Positions 53,140 through 61,394 of a stretch of 64,000 nt of DNA are shown piece by piece. Origin of the DNA: Roseivirga echinicomitans (GTDB lineage Bacteria; Bacteroidota; Bacteroidia; Cytophagales; Cyclobacteriaceae); the NCBI RefSeq assembly GCF_001592935.1, contig NZ_LRDB01000045.1, positions 62,001 through 126,000 of the forward strand. The letters are read 5' to 3'. The position numbers were made by a program, and so were the translations under genes. The notes beneath the pieces are model-generated. The model did not search any database, was not told the DNA's origin, and was given only the letters and a program-made list of their open reading frames with translations. Numbering within the stretch: position 1 is the stretch's first letter; each line of letters opens with the position of its first letter.

Positions 53140-54744
53140 ATGTTTAAATCAACAGCCAAAAAGAGAGAGGAGCTTTTTCAAGAGCAGATCAAAGTGAAAC
53201 GTGAAAATTTCAACTTTGAGCTAATACAGCAATTCTGGTCTAAGCATCCCAATCAACCTGATGAACACTTCGTTGCTGACCGTACTGCTAGAGATTTAGA
53301 CTTAGATGAAGTTTTTATATTTCTAGACCGAACTACATCCAGAGTTGGTCAGCAATATTTATATCGATTGCTTAGAACAATCCCCAAGAGCAATGCAAGA
53401 GCTAATGAGCAAGAGAAACTGGTAGGCAAATTCAGAGATGATCTCAACCTTAAAAAGTCATGTATTCAAGAACTCTCAAAATTAAAAAAGAAAGAGGCTT
53501 ACCGAATCTGCACTCTATTTCAAGATGAACAGTTAAAAAAGCCAAAGTGGTTTTGGGTAATTCAGATGTTGGCATTCCTTAGTCTTAGCTGCTTAATAGG
53601 TGCCATCTTCTACCCCGTTTTATGGATCGCTTTTATATTTATTTTCATAGCCAATTTCACCCTCCATTACTGGAACAAGAAAAATGTTTTCAGATATGGT
53701 AATTCAATCCCACAACTTCTTCGGCTTATTCAGGTCTCCAAAACAATAAGAAAGCTCACAAAAACCCAATCACCAGACTTAGACGAATCTATTCAAAAGT
53801 TAGATCAAATAGCCAACAGACTTTCTGTTTTCAGATTAGAGGACAAACTCCAATCAGATGTAAGTCAAATAGCCGAATACATTGTAGAAATGACCAGGGT
53901 GGCGTTCCTTATAGAACCAATATTACTGTTTCATTCCCTTAAGAAACTGGAGTCTCGAAAATCTAATATTGAAACCCTTTTTTCATTCACAGGAAAGATG
54001 GATGTAGCCATTTGCATGGACACACTCAGAAGTACGGTAGACAACTATTGCATGCCAGTATTCAATGAGCGAGAAAAAGCAATATCAGCACTTAACATAT
54101 ACCACCCTTTAATAATAGCGCCTGTCGAAAACTCGATCCAAACTAAAGAGAAGTCTGTGTTACTTACCGGATCGAATATGTCGGGCAAAACTACTTTTAT
54201 AAGAACCATTGGAATTAATTGCCTTGTCGGCCAAACCTTAAACATGTGTTTCGCTAGCGAATTCCACATGAATAAAATGAATATTCAGACCGCCATTCAC
54301 ATGGCTGATGACCTAATGAGTGACAAGAGCTACTATTATGAAGAAGTATTATCGATAAAAAACATACTTGACGAAAGTCAGAGCGAGCAAGAAAACTTGT
54401 TTCTTCTTGATGAACTGTTTAAAGGCACCAACACGCTAGAACGAATTGCCACTGGAAAAGCTGTATTGAGTTACCTCCACAACATCAAAAACACTGTGTT
54501 CATTGCAACCCATGACCTTGAATTGGTCGATTATTTAAAAAACCAGTACGACCTCTATCATTTCTCAGAAAATGTTGAAAATGATGAAATCAATTTTGAC
54601 TATAAACTGAAAGAGGGTAAGCTCAGGAATACAAATGCCATTAAAATTCTTGCGGCAAACGGTTATCCAAAAGCAGTAATTTCTGAGGCTTATAATATGG
54701 TTTCAACCCTTAAACAAAAGGGGAGTGAGACTAACTTATCTTGA
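53140..54744 (+). CDS. membrane-anchored MutS-like ATPase
   Basis: The 534-residue protein has the MutS clamp-like helices and ABC-type ATPase: Walker A LLTGSNMSGKTTF (about 341-353), Walker B FLLDELFKGTNTLERIATGKAV (Asp424, Glu425) and the H-loop IATHDLEL. The N-terminal mismatch-binding domain of MutS is missing, and two membrane segments (about 137-157 and 158-178) are present instead. It therefore cannot act as ordinary MutS; relatives of this form occur in Bacteroidota without a known role. Single gene. Confidence 0.85.
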   Translation: MFKSTAKKREELFQEQIKVKRENFNFELIQQFWSKHPNQPDEHFVADRTARDLDLDEVFIFLDRTTSRVGQQYLYRLLRTIPKSNARANEQEKLVGKFRDDLNLKKSCIQELSKLKKKEAYRICTLFQDEQLKKPKWFWVIQMLAFLSLSCLIGAIFYPVLWIAFIFIFIANFTLHYWNKKNVFRYGNSIPQLLRLIQVSKTIRKLTKTQSPDLDESIQKLDQIANRLSVFRLEDKLQSDVSQIAEYIVEMTRVAFLIEPILLFHSLKKLESRKSNIETLFSFTGKMDVAICMDTLRSTVDNYCMPVFNEREKAISALNIYHPLIIAPVENSIQTKEKSVLLTGSNMSGKTTFIRTIGINCLVGQTLNMCFASEFHMNKMNIQTAIHMADDLMSDKSYYYEEVLSIKNILDESQSEQENLFLLDELFKGTNTLERIATGKAVLSYLHNIKNTVFIATHDLELVDYLKNQYDLYHFSENVENDEINFDYKLKEGKLRNTNAIKILAANGYPKAVISEAYNMVSTLKQKGSETNLS

Positions 54745-54752
54745 TAAATGGG

Positions 54753-55298
54753 TTACATTTTCAAACTCAATTCAATAATCAGTTCATCCTGAACTTTGAT
54801 TAGACCAAAGAGTTTATTTGGAGGGCTTAAATCGAAGTAGTCTAATGAAATAGTGATTTCAGAGTAAAGGAACTCTCCTGCTTCACCCTTATTGATGGCA
54901 AAAGGGATATGCTCCATTTTCATTTCTTTACCTGTGAGCATAATCCATATATCACCGAAATAATGTTGACCAATCCTTTTAAAGTCATCAAGCTTTACTT
55001 CGATGTGAGGAAACTCATCAGACCTTAATGTTTTCCCAAAGTCTCTATCCAACATTCTATTTCCGCAATCAAACGAGGCCACTGGAATAGATAAATCCAT
55101 TAACGATTCGACATTGGGTGTTTTTGAGAAGCTAACGGTATCCTGATCTTCCCCATTTTGATAAGTACAAGAAAACCTCCCGAAAGAGGTCTTGCCTTTA
55201 ATAAGGACTGTTTTCCCCATTACCACTAGGTATTCTTGCCCAGTAAGTGATAGTATAGAAAACAGTCCTAAGGCTATAATTATAATCAGTTTCTGCAT
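54753..55298 (-). CDS. YceI-like secreted protein
   Basis: The 181-residue protein has a signal peptide (about 1-20) and a lipocalin-like YceI fold pattern: FGRFSCTY near the start, LMDLSIPVASFDCGNRMLDRDFGKTLRSDEFPHIEVKLDDF and a beta-rich C-terminus. YceI proteins bind isoprenoids such as polyprenyl lipids; ligand unknown here. It is the last gene of the YceI-porin-YceI series on the minus strand, 66 bp after the porin gene. Confidence 0.7.
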   Translation of the reverse strand: MQKLIIIIALGLFSILSLTGQEYLVVMGKTVLIKGKTSFGRFSCTYQNGEDQDTVSFSKTPNVESLMDLSIPVASFDCGNRMLDRDFGKTLRSDEFPHIEVKLDDFKRIGQHYFGDIWIMLTGKEMKMEHIPFAINKGEAGEFLYSEITISLDYFDLSPPNKLFGLIKVQDELIIELSLKM

Positions 55299-55364
55299 TC
55301 AATTAGCTTAAATATTAAGATAGCAACTTCGAAAGTATCAACGATTATAAGGTTTATACTTTAA

Positions 55365-56627
55365 TTAGAAACTAATAGCAGCTTCCAAAACTAGACCGTT
55401 GAATTTACCATCTTGGAATCGGCTTCCTGTAAATCCAGCACCAGAGTATTCTTGATTAACATATTCTAGTTTCACCAAAACGTTGTTAGTCATAAACCAA
55501 CCACCGCCAAGATTCAATCTGCTAATATCGTTTGTGCTGGCAACATCACTTTTCTCTCCACTCACACTGTTATAGCGACCACCAAAGTACCATTGCTCAT
55601 TCATTCCAAATCTATAGAGCCCTTCTAAACCAACTTGAGTAAAGCTTCCGCCTACGACATCATTACCATTGTTCACGAACTCCATTATTCCAAAGAACTC
55701 TAAGCCCTTAAATTTAATGAATGGGTTGAATTGAATCGCTGTTTGAGAACCGAATCCAGGGTTAAACCTAGGGTCGAAGTCTGAACCACCATTGGCTACT
55801 GTGGCCAAAGTACTGTAGTATCGACCACCTGCTCTGTCACCACCGTAGATATAGTCACGAGTACTTTTGTCTGAACTTGAGTACAATGAACCTGTCAATC
55901 TAAGTCTTAAGTCGTCATCCATTTGCTTGTCCCAACCTGCTTTTCCATAGATAACCATTCCATTATCACCTTTTACCGGACTTTGATTCAATCTACCGTT
56001 AGTTACCCCAGCCACTAAAATGAAATCTGAAGGCTGTAATGTTACTTCAAAGAAAGGCTCAGTTGTAAATGCATCCATGATGTAGTTACTCACAAACGGA
56101 TTGTAAATAGTCATCGCATTGTCTGATCTTCTGAATTGAGCATCACCGTAATTAATTTGATCCATACCTACTCGAATGGTAGCGATTTCCATTAACTCTG
56201 AAAGGAATCCTTCTTTGATAAAGTCTAGTTTATCCATTTGGAGATATCCACCTTTTACATAGGATTCAGTATGGTGACGAGAAGACAAATAAGTTCTTAA
56301 ATGCAATCTCATACCGTCCGCCAATTGAACGTCAAGGTTCAAGTTTGCAGTTGGTAAACTAAAGTTCGATCCCAAATCAACAAGCGGATCTCCAATAATA
56401 GAGTTTTCGTGGCTTAAGCCTTGAAATTGAAGAGCAAAATCACCACCTACTCTTACATTAATTCCATCAAAAATTACGGTGTCGGTTTTTGATGTTTCAA
56501 ATACGTTTACTCCCTTTTTTCCTGCTTGTCTATTATACTGAAGAGGATTTCGCAAGTCTACCTGTGCGAAACTCACGATACTGCTTAATAAAAACAGTGC
56601 TAAAAATGTGATTTTAAAATTTTTCAT
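55365..56627 (-). CDS. porin-like outer membrane beta-barrel protein
   Basis: The 420-residue protein has a signal peptide (to about FAQ22) and alternating hydrophobic strands to a C-terminal Phe (EAAISF), as in outer membrane porins. Typical strands are NVRVGGDFALQFQGLSH, RLHLRTYLSSRHHTESYVKGGYLQMDKLD and MTNNVLVKLEYVNQEYS. Substrate unknown. It lies 12 bp after the YceI gene and shares its operon. Confidence 0.82.
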   Translation of the reverse strand: MKNFKITFLALFLLSSIVSFAQVDLRNPLQYNRQAGKKGVNVFETSKTDTVIFDGINVRVGGDFALQFQGLSHENSIIGDPLVDLGSNFSLPTANLNLDVQLADGMRLHLRTYLSSRHHTESYVKGGYLQMDKLDFIKEGFLSELMEIATIRVGMDQINYGDAQFRRSDNAMTIYNPFVSNYIMDAFTTEPFFEVTLQPSDFILVAGVTNGRLNQSPVKGDNGMVIYGKAGWDKQMDDDLRLRLTGSLYSSSDKSTRDYIYGGDRAGGRYYSTLATVANGGSDFDPRFNPGFGSQTAIQFNPFIKFKGLEFFGIMEFVNNGNDVVGGSFTQVGLEGLYRFGMNEQWYFGGRYNSVSGEKSDVASTNDISRLNLGGGWFMTNNVLVKLEYVNQEYSGAGFTGSRFQDGKFNGLVLEAAISF

Positions 56628-56639
56628 GACTTTATGATT

Positions 56640-57221
56640 TTAGTTTTTGAATGTTAGCTTAAATTCTACGGTGACTTCGTCACCTGTTTTTACTGTTCCC
56701 AAAAGGGCTGTAGGTGGATCAACCTTAAAGTCTGTCAGCTTAAAGGCAGAAGAACCTGAAATAGTCATCGTTCCTGTAGATTGTGTGGTCTCCACTTCAA
56801 AGGAGGTGGACTTGGTAAAGCCTGCAATGGTTAAATCTCCTATTACAGTACCTTTCCCACCGTCTTTCGCTTCGAAGGAAGAAAGCTTGAACTCAACCCA
56901 AGGATATTCTTTTGTTTTAAGGGCTTTGTAAGCATTCTTATCCATTCCACTTTTTCCGCTCTCCAGACCTTCAGCTTTGAACTTGACTTCAGCCTTTTGA
57001 ACCTTCATGGTTCCATTGCTTAGTATCAAAGTGCATTCGCCTTGGCCTTCACTGGCGTCCATATGCCAATCATGCAGTGTTGAAGTTCCTTTCACCACAA
57101 ATTGCTGATCGGCTTTGATCAAACTGTAATGTTCTTGTGCGCTCAAAACATTGTATGACAATGCCATGAGCGTAACGAGCATTAATCTTATTGTGAGTTT
57201 TATAATAGTGTTAACCTTCAT
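56640..57221 (-). CDS. YceI family secreted protein
   Basis: The 193-residue protein has a signal peptide (about 1-27, ending LSAQ) and YceI marks: FVVKGTSTLHDWHMDASEGQGE, KVQKAEVKFKAEGLESGKSGMDKNAYKALKTKEYPWVEFKLSSF and late GDLTIAGFTKSTSFEVE. YceI family proteins bind isoprenoid lipids in a beta-barrel pocket. The start at 57221 is preferred over 57242, which adds seven residues before the signal peptide. It heads the minus-strand operon; a TTGAT-N4-ATCAC box lies 54 bp upstream. Confidence 0.88.
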   Translation of the reverse strand: MKVNTIIKLTIRLMLVTLMALSYNVLSAQEHYSLIKADQQFVVKGTSTLHDWHMDASEGQGECTLILSNGTMKVQKAEVKFKAEGLESGKSGMDKNAYKALKTKEYPWVEFKLSSFEAKDGGKGTVIGDLTIAGFTKSTSFEVETTQSTGTMTISGSSAFKLTDFKVDPPTALLGTVKTGDEVTVEFKLTFKN

Positions 57222-57274
57222 AGTTCTAGGTTTTAATAACATAACAAAGGTGCAGGATTAAAACTGCCCTTAGA

Positions 57275-57288
57275 TTGATGTGTATCAC
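57275..57288. promoter_or_regulatory. candidate FNR/CRP-type box, TTGAT-GTGT-ATCAC
   Basis: Nine of ten specified bases match the FNR-type consensus TTGAT-N4-ATCAA. It lies 54 bp upstream of the YceI start, in the 277-bp gap to the divergent sigma gene. Which gene it controls, and by which regulator, is inferred only. Confidence 0.4.
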
Positions 57289-57318
57289 GGTGCTTTGTGA
57301 CTTTAAACACCTTAAAAC

Positions 57319-57332
57319 ATGACCTAGGTCAT
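57319..57332. repeat. 14-bp perfect palindrome ATGACCTAGGTCAT
   Basis: A perfect palindrome 98 bp upstream of the YceI start and 167 bp before the sigma gene start. It may be another operator in this divergent region; no binding protein can be named. Confidence 0.5.
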
Positions 57333-57498
57333 AATAATAAGATTGATATTTCGGGCAAAAAAATGGCTCTATATTGAAATTCAACACTTTTAAGCCATGT
57401 CTCCCCATTCTGTGGCTTTGAATTCACAAGGATTCTTTAACTTCCTTCAAACTTTTTAAAAGCTTAGTTCATCATAAGTTCGGGAACACGATAATCCA

Positions 57499-58119
57499 AT
57501 GAAGGAAATCAACCTGATGCCACAAACCAACTTCTTGATTACCGCTGCAAAAGAGGGGGACGCTATTGCGCTGAACCAACTGGTAAAGCAATGGTATAAG
57601 CGTATTTACAACTTCGCCCTAAAGTACTTTGGCGACCATGATCAAGCGATGGAGGTAACTCAAAAAACCTTTATTAGCATGAACAAAAATCTGAAATCCT
57701 TACAAGACGAGCACAGGTTCAAACCCTGGCTTTATCGGATTGCTTCCAATTACTGTCATGAAGAAGCCCGAAGACAAAAGACAAAATGGGTTTTCCCTTT
57801 TATGAAGGTACAGTCGAAGACCGACCAAGACTTTATTCAGAATTCGGAATCGACAGACAGAAATAGTGACCCAGAAAAGGAATTTGGCAGTATGGAGTTA
57901 AAACAAGTGTTGAAAAAAGCATTGGCCGAACTACCAGAAGAACAACGACTAGTAGTGATTATGAAAGAATATGAGGGATTGAAAATAAGAGAGATTGCCG
58001 AAGCAATGGACATTTCAGAAAACACGGTCAAATCTCGCTTGTATTACGCACTAGGCTCCTTAAAAAAGCTACTGGCCCAATGGAACATTAACCAAGAAAC
58101 AATTCATTATGAGCTATAA
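57499..58119 (+). CDS. ECF-type RNA polymerase sigma factor
   Basis: The 206-residue protein has sigma region 2 (LNQLVKQWYKRIYNFALKYFGDHDQAMEVTQKTFISM; HRFKPWLYRIASNYCHEEARR) and region 4 (LAELPEEQRLVVIMKEYEGLKIREIAEAMDISENTVKSRLYYALGSLKKLL). ECF sigma factors direct transcription of stress or envelope genes. The anti-sigma gene overlaps it by 11 bp downstream, and two secreted paralogues follow, so the operon probably responds to an envelope signal. Confidence 0.94.
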   Translation: MKEINLMPQTNFLITAAKEGDAIALNQLVKQWYKRIYNFALKYFGDHDQAMEVTQKTFISMNKNLKSLQDEHRFKPWLYRIASNYCHEEARRQKTKWVFPFMKVQSKTDQDFIQNSESTDRNSDPEKEFGSMELKQVLKKALAELPEEQRLVVIMKEYEGLKIREIAEAMDISENTVKSRLYYALGSLKKLLAQWNINQETIHYEL

Positions 58120-58882
58120 ACCAACAAACGAAGATCTTATGGATTATCTCTACGATGAGATCAATCCTGAGGAAAAAGCTCAGATCGATGATTATATAAA
58201 ATCTCATCCTGAGGTAAAAGAAGAACTGCAAGCGCTTGAAGCCACTAGAATGGTAATGGCCGATTTGAATGACGAAGAACCCGAGTCTATTCCTTTTATG
58301 ATGCCGCAAACGAATAGCGAATGGCTCTACTGGAGAAAATATCTAGCCATAGCCGCTACAATCCTACTCATCATTACAGCAGGTTGGGCCTCTGGTTTTT
58401 CGGTTCAGTATAACGATGATGGGCTTCAAATGGCTTTTGGTGATATCCAAAATGGACTCACCGAGCAACAAGTCGCTGATATTGTAAACAGTGACCGCCA
58501 ACTCATGCTGGATTATATGCAAACCAGTTTAAAATCTGTGCAGGACAGTATCGGTTATGAGATGCAAATTCTTCAGGCCAATATGAGTTCAGAAGAAGTA
58601 ATCAAAAAGGTATTTGAACAAGAGAAAAATGATCTAATGTATCAAATGGCTTCGCTGAATGATAAACTCGGAGGCGATTATCGAGACATGTTAAGAGAAA
58701 TTGTTGTGGCCTTTTCAAACAATTGGGACAGCCAACGCATCGAAGATCTAAGAAACATTCAAGCCGCATTTACCAACCTTGAAGATGCCACCATCAACAA
58801 GCAACTGGATTTACAAGATGCAATATTGACGCTTTCTGAAAAAGTAGACATCGTTGCAGCAAATAACCCAAACAAAAAGTAA
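58109..58882 (+). CDS. anti-sigma factor (membrane protein)
   Basis: The 257-residue protein has an N-terminal anti-sigma-like helical part (EDLMDYLYDEINPEEKAQIDDYIKSHPEVKEELQALEAT), one membrane segment (about 74-94, YLAIAATILLIITAGWASGF) and a periplasmic helical region. It lacks a clear zinc-binding ZAS motif, so the anti-sigma role rests on position and topology: the gene overlaps the sigma gene by 11 bp. The next gene starts 1 bp after its stop. Confidence 0.8.
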   Translation: MSYKPTNEDLMDYLYDEINPEEKAQIDDYIKSHPEVKEELQALEATRMVMADLNDEEPESIPFMMPQTNSEWLYWRKYLAIAATILLIITAGWASGFSVQYNDDGLQMAFGDIQNGLTEQQVADIVNSDRQLMLDYMQTSLKSVQDSIGYEMQILQANMSSEEVIKKVFEQEKNDLMYQMASLNDKLGGDYRDMLREIVVAFSNNWDSQRIEDLRNIQAAFTNLEDATINKQLDLQDAILTLSEKVDIVAANNPNKK

Positions 58883-58883
58883 A

Positions 58884-59492
58884 ATGGTCAAAAATTCAAA
58901 ATATCTGATTTACCTCCTTGGTCTGGTGGTAAGCATAAATGCACAAGCCCAACTACAACAAAATGGCTTGAGCCCAATCAAAAGAGACTTAGAAATTACT
59001 AGAGTCACTTTTGAAAACTTCCTCAAACATTATGACGATGCTGTGCTGCTGAATAACATAAAAGAAAGCGAAGGGGATTATCAAAGTGGAAAAGGGGTTG
59101 AGATTCACTTTGAAGCACCGAATGCGAATGTTTATATCAATACGGCATCGGCAAGGTTCGGTAACAATGATTATGAAATACTCGACACTTTCTATACCGA
59201 TGAGATTATCAGCCTTCAACAAAAAAGATTAGAAGAGGCTACCAAGAAATTTATCAAGGATTTCCACTCCTATCTACCTCACCTTAAACCAAATGAAGAA
59301 TTCAGGTTTGTGTTTAACATTGAAGACAGCAAAATAAAAGTGGATGGCAAAGAACTCCCCCCTTCTCCAAAATCGGGAAAGCGGACTTACAAGTTAGAAG
59401 CCGTTTGGAAAATGAGCGACATAAATGCTTTCAGTAAAGGTGAAATCAACGAAAGCCAATTATCAGACAGAATCAAAATTGAAAAGAAATAA
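58884..59492 (+). CDS. secreted single-unit member of an unnamed repeat family
   Basis: The 202-residue protein has a signal peptide (about 1-22, NAQAQ). Its body contains one copy of the unit duplicated in the next gene: a helix VTFENFLKHYDD, SGKGVEIHFEA, a helix then LKPNEEFRFVFNIEDS, and the end INAFSKGEINESQLSDRI. I recognise no named domain. The frame is open from 58854; the ATG at 58884 places the signal peptide at the start. Directly follows the anti-sigma gene. Confidence 0.75.
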   Translation: MVKNSKYLIYLLGLVVSINAQAQLQQNGLSPIKRDLEITRVTFENFLKHYDDAVLLNNIKESEGDYQSGKGVEIHFEAPNANVYINTASARFGNNDYEILDTFYTDEIISLQQKRLEEATKKFIKDFHSYLPHLKPNEEFRFVFNIEDSKIKVDGKELPPSPKSGKRTYKLEAVWKMSDINAFSKGEINESQLSDRIKIEKK

Positions 59493-59511
59493 CAATCAAA
59501 ATATCAAAATC

Positions 59512-60837
59512 ATGAAAATGAAAACAACAATCAAAGCACTCGCCTTAGCATCTCTGATGATGTTTGGCGGCTCATTAAATGCTCAGCAATTCGGCACTAC
59601 AGCAACAGTGGTTGGCGGGTTTCCTTCCAGAGACCAAGACTTATCTAAACTCCCAAAAATGGAGCGAGACATTATCATTCTTCAAAACGTGTTGAGTGAT
59701 ATGTTTAGGGAATCTAGTCAACAACTTTACTCATCCTCTTCAAACGACATTAAGGGGATTCATATCCCAGGTAAAGGGGTCATTTTCAATTTAGGGGATA
59801 ACAGTTTATTTGGCAGGGTGATTTTTGCAGAAAGCATTAATTTAAATGTAAAATCAACTGATGAGAAAAAGAAAGACGACAAAGAAAAAATCGACATAGA
59901 TCAATCCAATAAGGACAGAGAAAATGAACTTAAGGAACTCTCAACAGAATTTTTATTGAATTACGGAAGTATTCTTACTGAAGTAAAAGACAATGAGCAA
60001 ATTATGTTGAACGTTAAGTATTCACCCATTAGTGATAATAGCAGAAGGGCGAATCAAGGCGAAAACATTGTTTTCGTAAATACTAGAGGTAGATCAAATT
60101 CTAAACGAATCTCTTCTTCCATTCAGTTTAAAGATTTGAAGGATTTATTGAGTGGCAAGCTTTCTTTTGAGGCTGCCAAAGGCAAAATAACCACTAAGGT
60201 AATAGATGATGAAACTAAAGAGTCGTCCGACACTAAAATTATGGCTGGAATTTTAGACGACCTCTTTAAATCTACTTTTGACGGGACTTATAGAAAAACA
60301 AGCAACACCAGCTGGACCTATTTTGAAGGCTTTGGATTAATGTACAACATAGGTTTAACCTATAGCTCAGGAGGAGACAACGCAAGAGTAGCTTTTTATA
60401 GTGGCCAACGAGTGGATGTTATCAAAGAAGATACAGAGGAGAAAAAGAAAGAAGAAGAGCAACTTAAGAAGGTTGAAGAGTCCTTCGATGATTTGATTGA
60501 ATTGGCCAAAGAAAGCCTAATTACTTACGGACGTACTTTACGCAGCGTAAAAAGCGATGAGGTAATTATACTTAACTTAAACTTTAGCAACTTTTTCACA
60601 AAAAACATGCTTCCAAAGTCTGTTAGAATCTCGGTCAACAAAAGCCAAATAGATCAATTCTCTAAAGGTGGCATCAGCTTAGACCAATTGAAAAAAGATA
60701 TTGATGTGAAGAAGCTCACTTCAAGTATTAACTCATCCGCTGAAGGAATTTATTTTGTTCAACCGAGTTCTACAGAAGCACAGTCGGTTTACGATAAAGT
60801 CAGAGTACTTAACGGTAAAGCAGAAGGCAAAAATTAG
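59512..60837 (+). CDS. secreted two-unit paralogue of the preceding protein
   Basis: The 441-residue protein has a signal peptide (about 1-25, NAQQ) and two copies of the unit: A at about 52-226 and B at about 243-402. The copies share ILxxxLxDxF, a GKGVIFN / GFGLMYN strand, (ST/AK)E(F/S)L(L/I)xYGxxLxxVKxxExIxLNxxxS, and an end such as SGKLSFEAAKGKI / SKGGISLDQLKKDI. The charged Lys/Glu stretches at 120-145 and 308-321 join the parts. Function unknown; last gene of the sigma operon, with a strong terminator downstream. Confidence 0.78.
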   Translation: MKMKTTIKALALASLMMFGGSLNAQQFGTTATVVGGFPSRDQDLSKLPKMERDIIILQNVLSDMFRESSQQLYSSSSNDIKGIHIPGKGVIFNLGDNSLFGRVIFAESINLNVKSTDEKKKDDKEKIDIDQSNKDRENELKELSTEFLLNYGSILTEVKDNEQIMLNVKYSPISDNSRRANQGENIVFVNTRGRSNSKRISSSIQFKDLKDLLSGKLSFEAAKGKITTKVIDDETKESSDTKIMAGILDDLFKSTFDGTYRKTSNTSWTYFEGFGLMYNIGLTYSSGGDNARVAFYSGQRVDVIKEDTEEKKKEEEQLKKVEESFDDLIELAKESLITYGRTLRSVKSDEVIILNLNFSNFFTKNMLPKSVRISVNKSQIDQFSKGGISLDQLKKDIDVKKLTSSINSSAEGIYFVQPSSTEAQSVYDKVRVLNGKAEGKN

Positions 60838-60860
60838 TCTTAAAATTAAAGAAGGTCAAG

Positions 60861-60906
60861 GCAATAAGTGGTATGATGAATTTCATGCCACTTATTGCTT
60901 TTTTAG
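60861..60906 (+). terminator. strong terminator of the sigma operon
   Basis: A 16-bp stem (60861-60876 with 60883-60898, one G-U position) and a 6-nt loop are followed by TTTTTTTTA-rich sequence. It lies 23 bp after the last stop codon. Confidence 0.92.
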
Positions 60907-60944
60907 GGCCAAGTGAATTCAACAACTCAGCTTCAATAAAAAGC

Positions 60945-60972
60945 AAAAAGCTCCGATAAATCGGAGCTTTTT
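60945..60972 (-). terminator. terminator of the minus-strand small RNA
   Basis: AAAAAGCTCCGA (60945-60956) pairs with TCGGAGCTTTTT (60961-60972) around TAAA. On the minus strand the stem is followed by GCTTTTTATTG. It closes the predicted RNA that starts near 61189, and also faces the sigma operon terminator. Confidence 0.85.
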
Positions 60973-61189
60973 ATAAACCCTTTAGAACTCGGATGTTTTT
61001 GAACCTCCTTAATAGACAGGATTTGGGCTATCCCTTTGCCCGCAACAGTCCACTGTTATCCTGCTCTTTCGAACGAGGCCCAATTCCGATAAATCGAAAT
61101 AGAGTGAGGCCTTGTTTTGTGCGAGAATCACCCGGCATTTTAGTTTAACTTGTAAAGTTCAAAAATTTGTCCGAGCCCCTTGGGGAATA
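60945..61189 (-). ncRNA. ssrS: structured noncoding RNA, 6S RNA-like candidate
   Basis: Minus-strand transcript of about 210-245 nt without a gene. The ends pair: minus-strand CUCGGA and UUUUUGAAC (plus-strand 61157-61175) with GUUCAAAAA and UCCGAG (plus-strand 60988-61004), giving a long irregular stem. Inner elements include a GGGC/GCCC hairpin, an AACAG-UGGA-CUGUU hairpin inside an AGGAU/AUCCU stem, and an AGGCC/GGCCU arm. A TAGCTTTG promoter element (61196-61203) lies just before the start and a terminator ends it. A rod-like RNA with closed ends fits 6S RNA; the identity is inferred, the structure is seen. tmRNA, RNase P RNA and SRP RNA marks are absent. Confidence 0.6.
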
Positions 61190-61195
61190 TACATA

Positions 61196-61203
61196 CAAAG
61201 CTA
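61196..61203 (-). promoter_or_regulatory. candidate -7 promoter element of the small RNA
   Basis: The minus strand reads TAGCTTTG, matching TAnnTTTG, about 7 bp before the first base of the predicted transcript. The -33 region is A/T-rich without a clear TTG. Confidence 0.5.
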
Positions 61204-61394
61204 CGAAGGCATTTGTTCCCTAAAAACTAAATCAATCATTTTTAGTGGCTGTTACCTAAACTTCTAATTTCGCGTCTCACCGTTAACAATCAATAAAAAA
61301 TGCGTTTGAGAAGCTTTCTGTTTTCATTCGTGATAATTTATTCTTTGTTTTGTCAAATGCCTACTAGGTAATTATCCATTAAGAGATTTAGCTT

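Noticed and set aside
60945-61203. tmRNA, RNase P RNA or SRP RNA
   Set aside because: No tRNA-like end with CCA, no GAGGAAAGUCC core and no GGAAGGAAGCAG-type SRP loop were seen.
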